64,000 nucleotides of DNA from Anniella stebbinsi (GCA_029215795.1 JARDYH010000004.1:30570001-30634000); one strand, 5' to 3'; counted from the first letter of the stretch, positions 1 through 10,547 are shown. Notes: generated by a model not told the origin, from the sequence alone. A program made the numbers and translations.

Positions 1-87
1 GGATCAGATAGCAGGTGGTGGGAAATACTTTCTCTGCCTGTGATCCTGGAGAGACACTGCCAGTCAGAGCAGACAGTACTGGGCTAA
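1..87 (+). mobile_element. tRNA-derived SINE, 3' part
   Basis: The text matches the 3' body of a SINE also present at 3756-3885 and 59531-59760: a 'CCTGGAGAGACACTGCCAGT' segment followed by 'ACAGTACTGGGCTA'. The 5' tRNA-like head lies outside the window. The repeat ends where the flank of the hAT MITE at 96 begins. Family assignment rests on shared sequence within the window and recalled consensus. Confidence 0.6.
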
Positions 88-95
88 GGGTAGAG

Positions 96-415
96 TAGGC
101 TGACCATATGAAAAGGAGGACAGGGCTCCTGTAACTTTAACAGTTGTAGAGAAAAGGGAATTTCAGCCAGTGTCATTTGTATGCAATTAGTTCCTGATGA
201 AATTCCTTCTTCATCACAACTGTTAAAGTTGCAGGAGCCCTGCCTTCTTTTGTATATGGTCACTCTAGTATAGTGCCCGCAACTTTAACTGTTGTGATGA
301 AGAGGGAATTTCACCAGGGACTAATTGCATACAAATAACACTGGCTGAAATTCCCTTTTCTCTACAACTGTTAAAGTTACAGGAGCCCTGTCCTCCTTTT
401 CAGATGGTCAGCCTA
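96..415 (+). mobile_element. hAT-type palindromic MITE, copy 1 (inverted dimer, 320 bp)
   Basis: Terminal inverted repeats start TAGGCTGACCATATG and end with the matching GGTCAGCCTA. A perfect 8-bp TSD, GGGTAGAG, lies at 88-95 and 416-423, which is the hAT signature. Nearly the whole element is one inverted repeat. An internal TIR-like end (TATATGGTCACTCTA, ending at 267) shows that bases 96-267 alone form a complete small MITE and 268-415 a shortened inverted second unit. There is no coding capacity, so mobilisation must be in trans. Orientation is defined by the asymmetric centre. Other copies: 26796, 35626, 45437, 52795, 57246, 63669. Confidence 0.9.
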
Positions 416-425
416 GGGTAGAGTA

Positions 426-842
426 GATTATATGCTCAAACAGAGGAGCAATAGGAGCTGTGGATGCAAGCAGCAGTGGAATAAATGATGGAACTGCATA
501 GCAGGAAAGTGAAAATAAGAATAAAGATAAGAATTCCAGTAAGAACCAGCCACCTATCTATACCCTTCCCCAAAATATTCCATTCCATCTTTGTTTTCTG
601 CTTTTCTTTTCCAAATGACACTCCAGATTCAGTGACTAATATGCTCCGTACTCATTGGGCTGTTTTGGGGTAAGTTTTGTTGTCATTGTTGTCCCCCCAC
701 CCCTTTTAATGTACTTCTGCAAACCTCAGGGACCAAAACATTTCTGTTTTGGTTCCATTTCTATTAGCACTCACAACCTGAGTTTGGTATTAGAGGGACT
801 GATACTGTCTCTGAACATGGACGTTCTCTTAAGCAGTTATGG
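426..842. other. unassigned, no gene seen
   Basis: AT-rich single-copy-looking sequence. Only short open frames overlap each other on both strands, without recognisable domains. Confidence 0.5.
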
Positions 843-1000
843 TCAATAGTCCTTGAATGACCTTTCTTCCATGAATCTGAGGAACTATTTTAAAAGACAA
901 CGAAGTTGGTGGTCATCACCACATCATGAGGCAGTGAGCTCTATCAGTTCTTTATGCATTGTGCATAGATGTACTTTATTTTGTCCGATGATGGCACCTG
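843..1000 (-). mobile_element. CR1-lineage LINE 3' fragment
   Basis: The plus strand reads as the reverse complement of the repeat also seen at 2425-2695, 45160-45420 and 63434-63668: 'CTTCCATGAATCTGAGG', then 'AAGTTGGTGGTCATCACCAC' and an 'AGTGAGCTCTATCAG' segment. It is diverged and truncated at both ends. The CR1 assignment is from recalled reptile consensus. Confidence 0.55.
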
Positions 1001-1063
1001 GGGTGACGTGTCAAAGGGAAAAGCTGCCCTTCCTCAATTTAGTTGGGTAACAATGCCCTAACA

Positions 1064-1178
1064 TAGCCTTCCCCAAACAGGTCCCCTGCAGGTGTTTTGG
1101 ACTACAACCTTCATCAGCCCCAGCCAGAATGAGGAATGATTCCAAAACACCTGGAGGGGACCAAGTTGGAGAAAACTG
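1064..1178. mobile_element. short palindromic hAT MITE (115 bp) with TSD
   Basis: Ends TAGCCTTCCCCAAA and its inverted counterpart TTGGAGAAAACTG flank a hairpin with a 'GGTGTTTTGGACTACAA' arm. A perfect 8-bp duplication, CCCTAACA, lies at 1056-1063 and 1179-1186. Related diverged copies are at 10461-10547, 53997-54131 and about 62440-62560. Confidence 0.8.
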
Positions 1179-2424
1179 CCCTAACATATGAACAAGAGCT
1201 AACTTATCCCTATGCCAGGCTGGGATCTCTGGGAACAGTGCAGATCAATATATAGCTAGATGGTGCAATCATTTTCTGTGAGGTTGCAGTGGAATCTACA
1301 GAGTGAAACCTGAACCCCCTTTTTTCAGCCTCTCTGTTCTTATAACGAGGTGCTGGAGGGGGAATCAAAGTGAGACTGGGGCAATGCACTTCTATCTAAA
1401 GAAATCTGATTCTGAGGTTTTTGTTGTTACCGTGGCACAATCTACTTTGCTGCAGCTGTGTAATGAGTTCACATCTGTTAGTGCCGCATGTTGCTCTGCA
1501 TTACGCAGATGCAAAGTCTCAATTTTTCTAATTAGCAACAACACCAAGTATATCTTAATTTTCTTTCCCTTTGCCTCAACCCAACGTGATATTAACAAGG
1601 TTACACGTCTGCATCCTCGGTATTTAATTGAATAAGATCCAAGATTGGATTAGACCACTATGTCCTCTTAATCTGGTGTCTGTCCAGATCTAAAATCATG
1701 TGTTTGTAATATTATGTGGCAGGCAAGGGGCAGGAGGTGGGGACATTTTACTTCTTTAGCAGGGATATAAATGGTTGAGTGTTTTCCAAAGGTAGTCTCT
1801 GATTATATTAGCTAAGTGTACATATTTGTGTGCATTTGTATACACATAGGCATACACACAAGTATACACAAGCATATACACATATACATACACACAATCT
1901 GCATCTTTTTCGACTTTCAGGTGAATACATACTCTCTCCTCCCCCCTGAGACACCACACTGGATCAGTCTCTACTCCATTACATGAACTGCTTCCTTCTC
2001 TCATGCTGTCCTAGACCCTTTGATTCCTTCTGCTTCTAAAACAATATGCATTGTGAACTAGTCTCCTATAAGGCCGGTCTTCTGCCCTTGAAACCATTCT
2101 CCCGATTCCTAGAGATTCAAGAGTGAAATACAATTATTCTGGGGTAAGACGAAGCACTCTATATTTGTTCAAATGCACATTCTTCTTTATTGTGTCACAT
2201 ATGATCTAGGCAAGAGCCCTAGCACTGAAGACAGGGATGGATTCAGATTAAGCCCTGCTTTCAGGTTTCCCCATCATTCCCTGTGGTCTTCATTGCCATG
2301 CCTTCCCACCCCTTCCTCAATCTTTTGTGCTATAACAACTAAACCAATTGCAAGGGTGGAGCTTGATTGCAAGGGTGGCCAAGTAACCATAAGTACTATG
2401 GAATTGGCTGTCATAAAGTGACGA
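1179..2424. other. unassigned; CA/TA-rich simple repeat inside
   Basis: No gene recognised. A 110-codon open frame at 1303-1635 has no domain and is opposed by another open frame. Bases 1833-1900 are a degenerate TACACA-type simple repeat. Confidence 0.5.
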
Positions 2425-2693
2425 CCACTCACTTCGATGGTTTTGAAAGGGAATTTGGCAAATTCATGGAGGATAAGTCCATCGATGGCTACAAGTCATG
2501 ATGGTTGCATGAAGTCTTCAGATTCAGAGGAATCATGCCACTGAAATCCAGCTGCAGGGGAGCAACAAGAGATGACTGTTGCCTTCATATCATATTTTTG
2601 AGTTTCCTGGAGGCAGCTGGTTGGCCAAGGTGAGAAACAGGACTGACCATTGATCTGACCCAGTTTGTTTCTTCTTATATTCCACAGATGCTA

Positions 2694-2695
<2 letters not shown>
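2425..2695 (+). mobile_element. CR1-lineage LINE 3' fragment
   Basis: Diverged copy with 'GATGGTTTTGAAAGGGAATT', 'TTCATGGAGGATAAG' and 'GGCAGCTGGTTGGCCAAGG', ending near 'TTTCTTCTTATATTC', which resembles the CR1 3' terminal octamer. Same family as 13425-13515 and, inverted, 63434-63668. Confidence 0.6.
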
Positions 2696-2696
<1 letters not shown>

Positions 2697-2734
<38 letters not shown>

Positions 2735-2745
2735 ACACACACACT
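2697..2745. repeat. (CA)n microsatellite
   Basis: About 24 CA dinucleotides with one interruption, immediately after the CR1-like 3' end. Confidence 0.95.
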
Positions 2746-3303
2746 TCAGCAATATAGATCAGTTGTGTTTTTGATGCGAAATGGACAAACAACAGAATGC
2801 ATGCTGCATGGAATGGTTGCATATCAGCACATATTTGATATGGCATCAGCCAATGGATTTGCATTACTAAGGCTGAGTCAGAATATATATATGCCCAGAG
2901 TCCCCCATGAAAGCAGGTATAATGTGGCTTGGGATGACCCTATGACATGTAGTAACAGTTGGGGTTTTGGACTTGGAACAGGGACTCCTGCTTTCAAATC
3001 CCTACCCAAAAATTAAGTATGAATGGATGAATCTGTCAGTTTTGCTTTCTCTCACATTTGCTTTTTTTTTTTTTTTTACTACTCCCAATTCTTTTCATCC
3101 ATTCATGACAACATCTGCAAACTTTGGTCAGTTCAGATCCAAAAAATAAACCAAAAGAAATTCTCACCCATCTGCACTGCACAGCTAATTGCAGCATGGT
3201 GAGGACCATGTCGTATCTGCCTGCCATGTAGATGTTAAAGATGAGGACATTGTCAGAAACGAGAAGAGGTGGCAATCCTAATTCAGTAAACATGGTTGAA
3301 TTT
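2746..3303. other. unassigned, includes a dispersed repeat at 3160-3285
   Basis: Bases 3160-3285 are similar to 58098-58225: 'AAATTCTCACCCATCTGCAC', 'GAGGACCATG', 'GATGTTAAAGATGAGGAC' and 'AGAGGTGGCA' are shared with small changes. This shows an undescribed low-copy repeat, type unknown. A T-run sits at 3061-3077. No gene seen. Confidence 0.5.
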
Positions 3304-3399
3304 GGTTCCGCCTCCAGTGACCTCCTTGGCTCCACCTCTGGTGACCCCCTTGGTTCTGCCTCTGGTGACCCCCTTGATTACCCCTCTGGTGATCAGCTT
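3304..3399 (+). repeat. 24-bp minisatellite, four units
   Basis: Four 24-bp units start at 3304, 3328, 3352 and 3376, each a variant of GGTTCTGCCTCTGGTGACCC plus four bases. Because 24 is a multiple of three, one frame reads a repeating octapeptide like GSASGDPL. No wider gene supports translation. Confidence 0.85.
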
Positions 3400-3564
3400 T
3401 CCACCCCACTAGTCAGATTGGCTACCAGCCTCCACTGCTGAATACACATACTTCTAAGCATTAAGCACCCAATACCTTCTGCTTGGATGTACAAATCTGA
3501 CTGTTTCACTTTCTCCCACATTTGATATTTCCCCCCCAGTCTCAAATTCTTTCCATCCTATTAT

Positions 3565-4078
3565 CGGGGATGGGGAACCTCAGGCTCACTGGCCAAATCC
3601 AGGCATCCTGGGGCCACAATCTAACCCTCCAGGGTTCCCCAATTTGCCACGCCCCCTTCCTCCAGCCCTACCTCCTTTCCCCCAACCACAGATTGTTTGG
3701 TGGTTTCCTAGCTTTTGTGCAGGCAGCTTTTTTTTTTTTTTAAAGGAGGGGTCATTGCTTCTCCAGGTAGGTCTAGAAAAGAATCTTGCCTGAAACCTTG
3801 GAGAGCCACTGCCAGTCAGTGTCGACAATACTGGGCTAGATGGACCAATTGTCCGACTCAGTATAAGGCAGCTTCCTATGTTCCTAGGTGTGGATTTTCC
3901 TCCATTCTAAAAGGTTGAAAAGATAACAGTAGTAAGATTTGCTGGTATATTTTAGGTGTATTTTTGGCCCCACCACTTTTGCCTTTGGCCCCCTTCACTT
4001 GACCTCTCGCATTGCTTGAATTTGACCCCTTAGAGCTTCTCCAAAATTGAATTTGGCCCTCGGGCTGAAAGAGCTTTA
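3565..4078. mobile_element. old hAT-type MITE, left end, interrupted by a SINE
   Basis: It begins CGGGGATGGGGAACCTCAGG, a recalled hAT (Charlie-like) end. It continues with 'TTGTTTGGTGGTTTCCTAGC' and ends with 'GGCCCTCGGGCTGAAAGAGC', where the right terminal repeat should follow but is lost. The SINE at 3756-3885 is inserted inside. No TSD could be recovered. Confidence 0.6.
3756..3885 (+). mobile_element. tRNA-derived SINE, 3' part
   Basis: Shares 'CCTGAAACCTTGGAGAGCCA', 'ACAATACTGGGCTAGATGGA' and the 3' end 'AAGGCAGCTTCCTATGTTC' with the recalled reptile SINE. The 5' tRNA head is missing. The tail resembles CR1 3' ends, so CR1 mobilisation is plausible. Confidence 0.75.
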
Positions 4079-4086
4079 TGAAGAGC

Positions 4087-4270
4087 CTGTTCGGACAACC
4101 CACTAAGCCATGGTTAGGCTGCTAACCCCTTTGCAGTAATTGGTTAGTGAGCGTGTTTAGACTGTGGTCATGTAGCCACCATGGCTAGGAATGGTTCACA
4201 TGACATGCTAAGCCATAATGTTTAGCTCAAAATGCTTAACCATCATGGCTTAGCATGTCATCTGAACAGG
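4087..4270. mobile_element. MITE with TTC(A/G)GAC(A)ACAC-type ends
   Basis: Left end CCTGTTCGGACAACCCAC and right end GTCATCTGAACAGG are inverted repeats. The interior has inverted 'AAGCCATGGTTAG' and 'CCATCATGGCTTAG' arms. No clear TSD. Related to 42750-42973 and 51677-52597. Confidence 0.6.
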
Positions 4271-4734
4271 GTTGAAGAAATGTATGAAATTTGGGGAGGT
4301 CTTCTCAAAAACCAAAACCGAACTAAATTCTTGCCCATTCCTACAATGGAGTTCACGATTGTATCACAGCCTATCATATCTCCGGAATAACCTCATCTAG
4401 GTTGCCCTGATCTTCTTGGAGGAAGGATGGGGTGCAGATCTAATAACCAAATAATGGAGATCAAAGATTGAGTTGGACACTTGCATAACCTCCATCGGCC
4501 ATTGTCTGGCCCAGGTATACATGCTACCTGTGAGCATCACCTTTATTGAATGAGCACATTCAATTCCACCCCTAAAAAATCATGTGTGGACAGAAGCACT
4601 GCAAGTCAAGGTAGTATCTTTTGGAGGGAGAACATCTAGGAGGAAATGTGTTCCCCTTAATACCAGCCTTTCTCCTCTGGCCATCCTTCATTCATATTCC
4701 ACCTGAATATGCAGGGGGAATTCCACTGGGATGC
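4271..4734. other. unassigned, no gene seen
   Basis: No repeat family or coding signal recognised. Confidence 0.4.
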
Positions 4735-5060
4735 AACAGCAATTATTTGTGTGATTTAATTGGCATTATCATTTTACTGGCTTGACAGAGATAAATCGCT
4801 CGACTGGATAGGACTGCAATTGTGACAGCACCACAGAGGGGAGAGGCTTCCTTCTTGCAGCTGGAAAAGGAGATGACTACCAGTGCATCTTAATAATTAG
4901 CTGTGTTATAATTAATTGGACTATTTGAGAGCCAGTTTAACAAACAAATGGAGGGCTTGATCGTTCAGTAATTGACAATTTGTTTCCAATATGGTGTCTC
5001 TTTGTACCCGATGCAAAACAGAGCCAGCCATGGGGCTGGCCTGAGGGGGCATGAAAAACA
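4735..5060. promoter_or_regulatory. candidate conserved noncoding element
   Basis: An AT-rich stretch without repeats carries clustered homeodomain-like cores (TAATTA near 4894 and 4912, TAATTG), a forkhead-like AACAAACA and balanced composition. This resembles amniote enhancers, but conservation cannot be measured here. Confidence 0.25.
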
Positions 5061-5463
5061 AATGAGCCCAAGAGACAGCAGCAAACAAGGAGTGTCTTCC
5101 CCCCCCCCCCACCCTGCCTGCCCCATCCCATAAGAAATATACCAGGGATATATTTCGCCTTGAACAAAAGAGACATTGCTCTCTGCCTTTTCTTCTACAC
5201 TCAAAACAGCTGCTGCCAAATCGCACGGAGGGTTTCCCTGGACAAGTCAGGACAAGCTTCCAGATTCTAGCTTGCCCATACTATTTCTGTCCTCAGAATT
5301 TGTCTAAAATGTATTTCGGTGCACGCTGGCAGAAGAATGGCCCACAGTAGAGATTCAAGATAAACCTTGTATTGATTTTGTGCATAAGTGTTCCACGTTG
5401 TCAGGAACATCTATGATCTGAACCTCATTTTTCATGCTGCCCTCTCGTATTTTGTATTATGAT

Positions 5464-5820
5464 TAGGGGTGTGCATATTTGGTTAAATCTATTATGACTT
5501 GTGTTTTGTGGATTGCCAGGTATCTGTCGTTCCTTCAACTGCCCATTAATGGAACCAGATTTTTTAAAACCAGAATTTTGTTCTACTTGTGCTAATTTGC
5601 ATTGGGGCTAATTTGCATCTGCACGAACATGCATGGTGCTGATGCACATTTGCACCAATAGGCTCATGCACATTAGTTATAGCGAATTAGCACAAATCCT
5701 TCCCCCCAAACTGAAAAACCAGTCCACAAGTCCACAGGATCCACATGACTCAGAAAAAGCTGTCCCACTGTGGAATCTGCATACCGGATCCTTAAAAATC
5801 CAAAGTGATTTGAATATATT
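5464..5820. mobile_element. degenerate hAT-type MITE, TAGGGGTGTGCA end
   Basis: Starts TAGGGGTGTGCATATTTGG. It shares 'GGATTGCCAGGTATCTGTC', 'TGCCCATTAATGGAA' and 'CTTAAAAATCCAAA' with the copy at 55987-56440. The right TIR is lost; an L2 fragment begins soon after. Confidence 0.6.
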
Positions 5821-5835
5821 GTGGATTTCTCTAAA

Positions 5836-6190
5836 GTTCCTAATTATGATTATTTATTTGATTTCATAGATGCCTCTCTCAAAAGAGTCTCAAGGAGATT
5901 TACAATGAAATAAAAACCTACAAAATTTAAAATGGCCAAGACATTTATTCACTAAAATACAATTGTCCCATAAAACAACTGAAACATGCGTGACAACCAT
6001 AAATGCTTCAATGGATTCAGTAAAGAGGCCATCAAATGTCTCGGAATAGAGGAAAACCTTACTCTGGTGAGAAAGCCTTGACAATGTTGGTGCCAGATGC
6101 TCCTCGCTGGGGTGAGCATTCCATAATTGGAGCCCACCGCTGAAAATGCCCTGTCCTTTGTCGCCATCCTCCAAACTGCCTATGAACGGT
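5836..6190 (-). mobile_element. L2-type LINE 3' fragment
   Basis: On the minus strand the sequence follows the end of the L2 protein region and its 3' tail. The plus strand shows 'AAGCCTTGACAATGTTGGTG', 'GAGCATTCCATAATTGGAGC' and a terminal 'GATTATTTATTTG' tail. It parallels 11400-11530 in the long L2 copy. Several stops and indels. Confidence 0.7.
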
Positions 6191-6773
6191 CCTGCTTCTG
6201 CTCCTTTTCAGTTGCTTATAACTGTGGGCTAGCTCACACGTATGAACCAGCTGCTTATTTTGACTATACAATCCCTCTGTGTGTCACAGTGGCTGAAAAG
6301 AGTGTTCCTGCAACTGCACAAATGACGAGCAGCTCTATCGGTGTGTACATAGTCTGGTTCACAAAAATACATTATACAAAGTACAGAACCATAAAAAACA
6401 TATAAACCTATAGTACACATACAGACAACACATATCTAAAACCAAGTTTTTAAACAATCAACCAAGGACAATCCAGGATGTGATTACAAATTCCTTTTGC
6501 ATATGCATATAAATGGCTTTGAAATAAAGTATTTTAAGCATCCTGAGAACCTGTTTCTCCCCTTTTTTCTGTCCTGACTCGGATCTCTCCTCCTTTTGGT
6601 TTTTTACCACTTAGTGCAATGCCTCATGGGATCAGATCTGGTCAACTTGTCAAGCTGACCTAGGCTCTTACATGACATATCACCAGGGGAGAAATTAATA
6701 CAGTATCTTCTATGTGCATCATTCTTCTATATTCAAGGAGCTGTGGCTGATCTCATTTGTTTTGTTCCGTTTT
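6191..6773. other. unassigned, no gene seen
   Basis: No recognised repeat. Short open frames on both strands appear random. Confidence 0.4.
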
Positions 6774-7130
6774 AGAGCATTGTCAAACAAGGGGGGGGAA
6801 ATCACATTTCCCTATCGTCGCTTTTGCCCCCACTTCTGTTCCACAATACTTCCTCTTTCTTCACATGAGGAAGAAAGAGGAAGTAAACAATGCCACATGG
6901 CCCATTTAGTGGGCATTTTTATTATGTTGCTTTTCCTGCACACCGCAGGAAATGGCAGCATGTTTCGCTTCAACCTAAAAAAAACCCAGATTTTCCAGAT
7001 CTTTTTTTCACCAGAAGGAGTGGGAGATGTATGGGAGGCAGATGGTATCATCAAAAGGACTCGCAAACATCCAGTTATGTGGCCAGTTATGAGTGTGCTA
7101 TAAAACACTAATCTGATGACGCTGTTAATG
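6774..7130 (+). mobile_element. unnamed MITE, copy 1
   Basis: Homologous to 10585-10975 and, inverted and partial, to 37550-37712. Shared features are 'GGAAATCACATTTCCC', a 'TTTTCCTGCACACCGCAGGA' core, and the right end 'GTGCTATAAAACACTAATCTG'. Inverted ends of the GAGC...TCAGA type are degenerate. Non-coding. Confidence 0.6.
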
Positions 7131-7134
7131 TCAG

Positions 7135-7390
7135 AGGCCTAATCCACACCGAGCAAGATATTGTACTATGAAAGTGGTATGAAAGTGATATATAAAAGGC
7201 AGGAAACTTGCTGCTGCTTTATAGCGGTATTGAAGTGCACTGACAACTGTTGGGGCCCATGACACATACCAAATACCACTTTCATACCGCTTTCGTAGTG
7301 CTATATCTTGCTTGGTGTGGCTCCTTCCTTGTATGTACTGCTGTCATACCACTTTCATAGTGCTATATCCTGCTTGGTGTGGAGTAGGCC
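7135..7390. mobile_element. TCTACACC-type MITE, copy 1 (three-arm variant)
   Basis: The ends (AGGCCTAATCCACACC and GGTGTGGAGTAGGCC) are inverted. Internal arms 'GCTATATCTTGCTTGGTGTGG' (first 20 bases relevant) recur twice in inverse orientation, so this is a longer compound of the family seen at 34700, 41502, 46436, 55209 and 59273. Confidence 0.7.
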
Positions 7391-7436
7391 AGAGCCAAGG
7401 GCAGCTCATGGCAGAATATCAGACAGCAGGTATGGC

Positions 7437-7461
7437 ATAATAATAATAATAATAATAATAA

Positions 7462-7501
<40 letters not shown>
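7437..7501. repeat. (TAA)n-(GAA)n microsatellite
   Basis: About nine TAA units pass directly into about thirteen AGA/GAA units. It marks the 3' end of the minus-strand L2 copy. Confidence 0.95.
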
Positions 7502-7502
<1 letters not shown>

Positions 7503-8225
7503 TTATTTCTTACCCACCTCTCCCTCCGGATCGAGGCGGGGAAAAACATCAGTAAAAACAATATAAAATACATAAAACTGATTAAAAGCATATAAAGTTA
7601 ATACATTATTAAAATCAACAAAGTCTTAAAATTTGACTGGGTAGGCCTGTCAGAAGAGATCAGTCTTTATCGCTTTCTTAAATTCTAGAAAACTAGTAAG
7701 TTGGCAGATCTCTTCTGGCAGGTCATTCCACAGTCTGGGAGCGGCAGAAGAGTAACGGATGTCAGCCTAGTCTTGGCCGACTGTAATAAGTTCTTCCCAG
7801 AGGACCTGAGCTTGCGGGGTGGATTGTATGGGAGAAAGCAATCCCGCAGGTAAACTGGACCCAAACCATGTAGTGCTTTAAAGATAATGACCAACACTTT
7901 GTACTTCGCCCAGAAACTAATTGGCAGCCAGCGGAGCGATTTTAAAGCTTGTGTAATATGGTCGCCCCTAGGTGTACCAGTAACCAACCTGGCTGCCATA
8001 TTTTGAACTAGTTGAAGTTTCCAGACTAGGCACAGAGGTAGCCCTATGTACAATGCATTGCAGAAATCGAGCCTCGAAGTTATCAGCGCGTGCACTACCA
8101 TCTTTAGGTCTTCCATCACTAGGAAGGTGCACAGCTGGTGTATCAGCCGAAGCTGATAGTAGGCACTCCTGGCCGTCGCATCTATCTGAGCTGTCATTTG
8201 GAGCAACGGATCCACATCCACAGCT
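7502..8225 (-). mobile_element. L2-type LINE, 5'-truncated copy (second 3'-tail subfamily)
   Basis: The minus strand carries the C-terminal part of the L2 protein followed by a 3' UTR with 'CCTCGATCCGGAGGGAGAGG' and a trinucleotide tail. The 3' UTR differs from the 11.2-kb copy and matches 22975-23655, so a second subfamily is present. The 5' end is truncated at about 8225. Confidence 0.85.
7685..8221 (-). pseudogene. L2 ORF2 C-terminal remnant (178 codons open)
   Basis: The open frame encodes the region after the reverse-transcriptase motifs of L2 ORF2, with hallmarks 'ARSAYYQLR', 'LDFCNALYIGLP', 'KLQLVQNMAARLVTG', 'WLPISFWAKYKVL' and 'KALHGLGPVYLRD'. It contains no catalytic motif itself. 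In intact L2 elements this protein has endonuclease and reverse-transcriptase domains for target-primed insertion; here both are lost by 5' truncation. The nominal start Met is internal. The same region occurs at 14143-14418 and 23167-23628. Confidence 0.85.
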
Positions 8226-8524
8226 CCACCACTGCTATGGGCTTATTATGTATCCTTTGGAAAATCAATATAGCTCTATGCAGGTGTTTTACCTGCACAC
8301 ATGAGTGTTAGGGACACATACACAAGCCCTGCTCCCAACGTCCCCCCCCATGTCTCCACAGTGCTCAGGGTTTCCAACCACATAATAGATTTGCATGATG
8401 GATGGATGGATGTGCTCATCGTAGGAAGGTCTTTTGAAGAGCCTACATGTACGGGGTTGTTGGGGGCAGGGCTTACGTGTTCCCCTCTACATAGTTTTAC
8501 CCCTCGCATGTGAAAGATGAATAC
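8226..8524. other. unassigned, no gene seen
   Basis: Partly self-complementary text around 8280-8500 ('GGGGTTGTTGGGGGCAGGGC') suggests a worn DNA element, but no ends could be fixed. Confidence 0.3.
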
Positions 8525-8650
8525 TTGCAGAGGGCTTGCCTCTTGGCCTCTTTGTTTCCTTATTTGTAGAGTGGGAATAATGGTGCCCTTTCTCATACGC
8601 TTGTCTCGAACACATTACGGATTGTAAAACAACCTGGCAATTATGAAAGC
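8525..8650 (+). mobile_element. MIR SINE relic
   Basis: The order 'TTTGTTTCCTTATTTGTAGA', 'GTGGGAATAATGGTGCC', 'ATTACGGATTGTAAAACAAC' parallels the MIR core and L2-like 3' part known across amniotes. Diverged and 5'-truncated. Confidence 0.55.
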
Positions 8651-9049
8651 CATGTGACCAGCTTCAGAACCAAGGAAGCAGAGCCTGTCAACTTTTGTGC
8701 GCCGGGATCAGCACATAGCAGAGACGTTATTGTGGTGGTTACTGGATGCATGTCTTTTAACCACCCATATATTTAGGGTTGGGTGTTTTTTCGGGGGGGG
8801 GGGGACCTGTACTAACTTACAAGCTTAGAACTGAAAGGCTAATAAACTGCACACTGAATTATTAAATGGCAGCAGTACGTAATTGGTTTAGTCCCTGGAA
8901 AATATCTCATTGTTGAATGTTCTTGGCATTGACCCCACAGGTTGCATTTCCTGCTATGAATAATGGGTACCTGGAAGACCAAAATAATAGTAATATTAAT
9001 AGTAAAAATAAACAAACAAATAAATGAAAAATAGCGAGTTTCCCCCTCC
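8651..9049. other. unassigned; G-run inside
   Basis: No gene seen. A run of G at about 8793-8804 is the only striking feature. Confidence 0.4.
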
Positions 9050-9310
9050 CTTAGCTATGTTGCTGCAATGACAGAGTCCCCGCAGTATCTGAAGACATTG
9101 GAAATACTTCTGTCAAGTGGCCATGTTATTCCCCCCCTTTCATTTAAATGAGATATGAATAATTGATTCCTCTCCTGAATAATTAATAGGATATTCAATA
9201 ATGAAAGTAATTGTTTGGCACAACCCCCCATTGATAATCAACCCTTTCAATATGTGAGGAATATGCATATGTAAAGCAGCGAGAGGCTTTATTGGCCAAT
9301 AACACAGCTA
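9050..9310. promoter_or_regulatory. candidate conserved noncoding element
   Basis: Repeat-free with clustered AT motifs: ATTTAAATGAG, two AATAATTRAT sites, AGTAATTG, TTGATAATC and an octamer-like ATATGCATATG. This resembles developmental enhancers; homology is untested. Confidence 0.25.
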
Positions 9311-10460
9311 ATGTGCACTCTAGGAGGTCACCTTGTCCAAATCTCTCCCAGAGTCATTCATGTGGCTTGCTACTCTATGGATCCCCCCACCCGAAAAACA
9401 TCCATGCTGAGTCTGTGCTGCATGGTTTTGATCCTTGCAACAATTCTCCTCAGAACAGGGTTCCTTTCTGCATGTTGAACAAAAAGAATCTCCAATCACC
9501 AATTAATGCTTGAAAGTGGCCCTCCCTCCCTCCCTCCTCTCTCTCTCCCTCCCTCTTTCTCCCATCCTCTTCTCTTCTAACTCAATAGTGTGCAAATTAG
9601 TGAAAGCAAAGCAAACGTATCTCTGTGAATTCCAGGGCATGTTCACTATTAGAGCCCAACTTTCCAGAAATGACACCAATCCTCCAGCTCTTCGCTTGAG
9701 GCAATTTATTTATTTATTCATTATATCTTTAGTCTACTCAATAAGAAGAGTTCTCTGGGGCAGAGCTAAACTCCATTGGGGAAAAAAGTATCACCCAAAT
9801 GCAACATTTTCAATATTGCTTTTTTGCTTGTTTACAGCCTCTTGAGCAGAAAGCTTAGCCAAGCCTTGGAGACCCAACAAACCATTGATGCAGCAGAGTG
9901 GAGAAAGGCTTCTACCTAAGAAAAGCCTCTGATAATAAGTATTAGGAACTGCAGTGCATAGTCTACAGAGCATTGGGGGCAAAAACAAGATGGACAAAGT
10001 TAAAAGGATGAATTGCATTGGTCGGATACCACAGATATGACAAACAGCCAAGCTAGGCAGGGTAAACGAATTTTTTCATTACACCACTGCAACAAATAAT
10101 GGCTGCCTTGAATGCCAATGTTTGGTAGAAAGGTAGGGCGTTTAAATAAAAGAATAACTAACTAAATAAAAGCATAGGATTTCCCTCAAGATTTTGGTTA
10201 ACACCACTTTTAATCCTACAAACATGAACCTAACCCTTCCTTTAGACATATGCACTCTCTCCCTCCAAACAGCATTGAGTCTAGTGCTCATAAGGCATAA
10301 GCCCTACCTATATTGACATCACTTCCTTTGGGGAAGAGCCCTCCCCTTTTCCTGTTATATACCAAGCACTGCTCTCTTTTGTGGAAAGGTTCTCAGGTAA
10401 AGTGCCTCAGGATTAGAATAGTGATAATGGATTAATGTGGAGAGATAGAAGACTCAAGTT
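9311..10460. other. unassigned; pyrimidine tract and a short LINE-like tail
   Basis: Bases 9518-9572 are a CCCT/CTCT pyrimidine tract. Bases 10125-10165 ('GGTAGAAAGGTAGGGCG' then A-rich) look like an L2-type 3' tail. No gene seen. Confidence 0.4.
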
Positions 10461-10547
10461 CAGCCTTCCCTAACCTGACCTTGCTGGCTGGGAATTATGG
10501 GAGTTGCAGCCCAGCACATCTGGTGGGCACCAGGTTGGGCAAGACTG
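10461..10547. mobile_element. short palindromic hAT MITE relic
   Basis: CAGCCTTCCCTAACCTG and its inverse CCAGGTTGGGCAAGACTG bound an 87-bp hairpin with 'GGGAGTTGCAGCCCAGCA'. Same family as 1064-1178. No TSD remains. Confidence 0.6.

Noticed and set aside
1303..1635. 110-codon plus-strand open frame
   Set aside because: No domain, no splice or upstream context, and an antisense frame of similar quality.
7308..7595. Poly-Ile/poly-Arg open frame
   Set aside because: Translation of the (TAA)n-(GAA)n microsatellite at an L2 tail.
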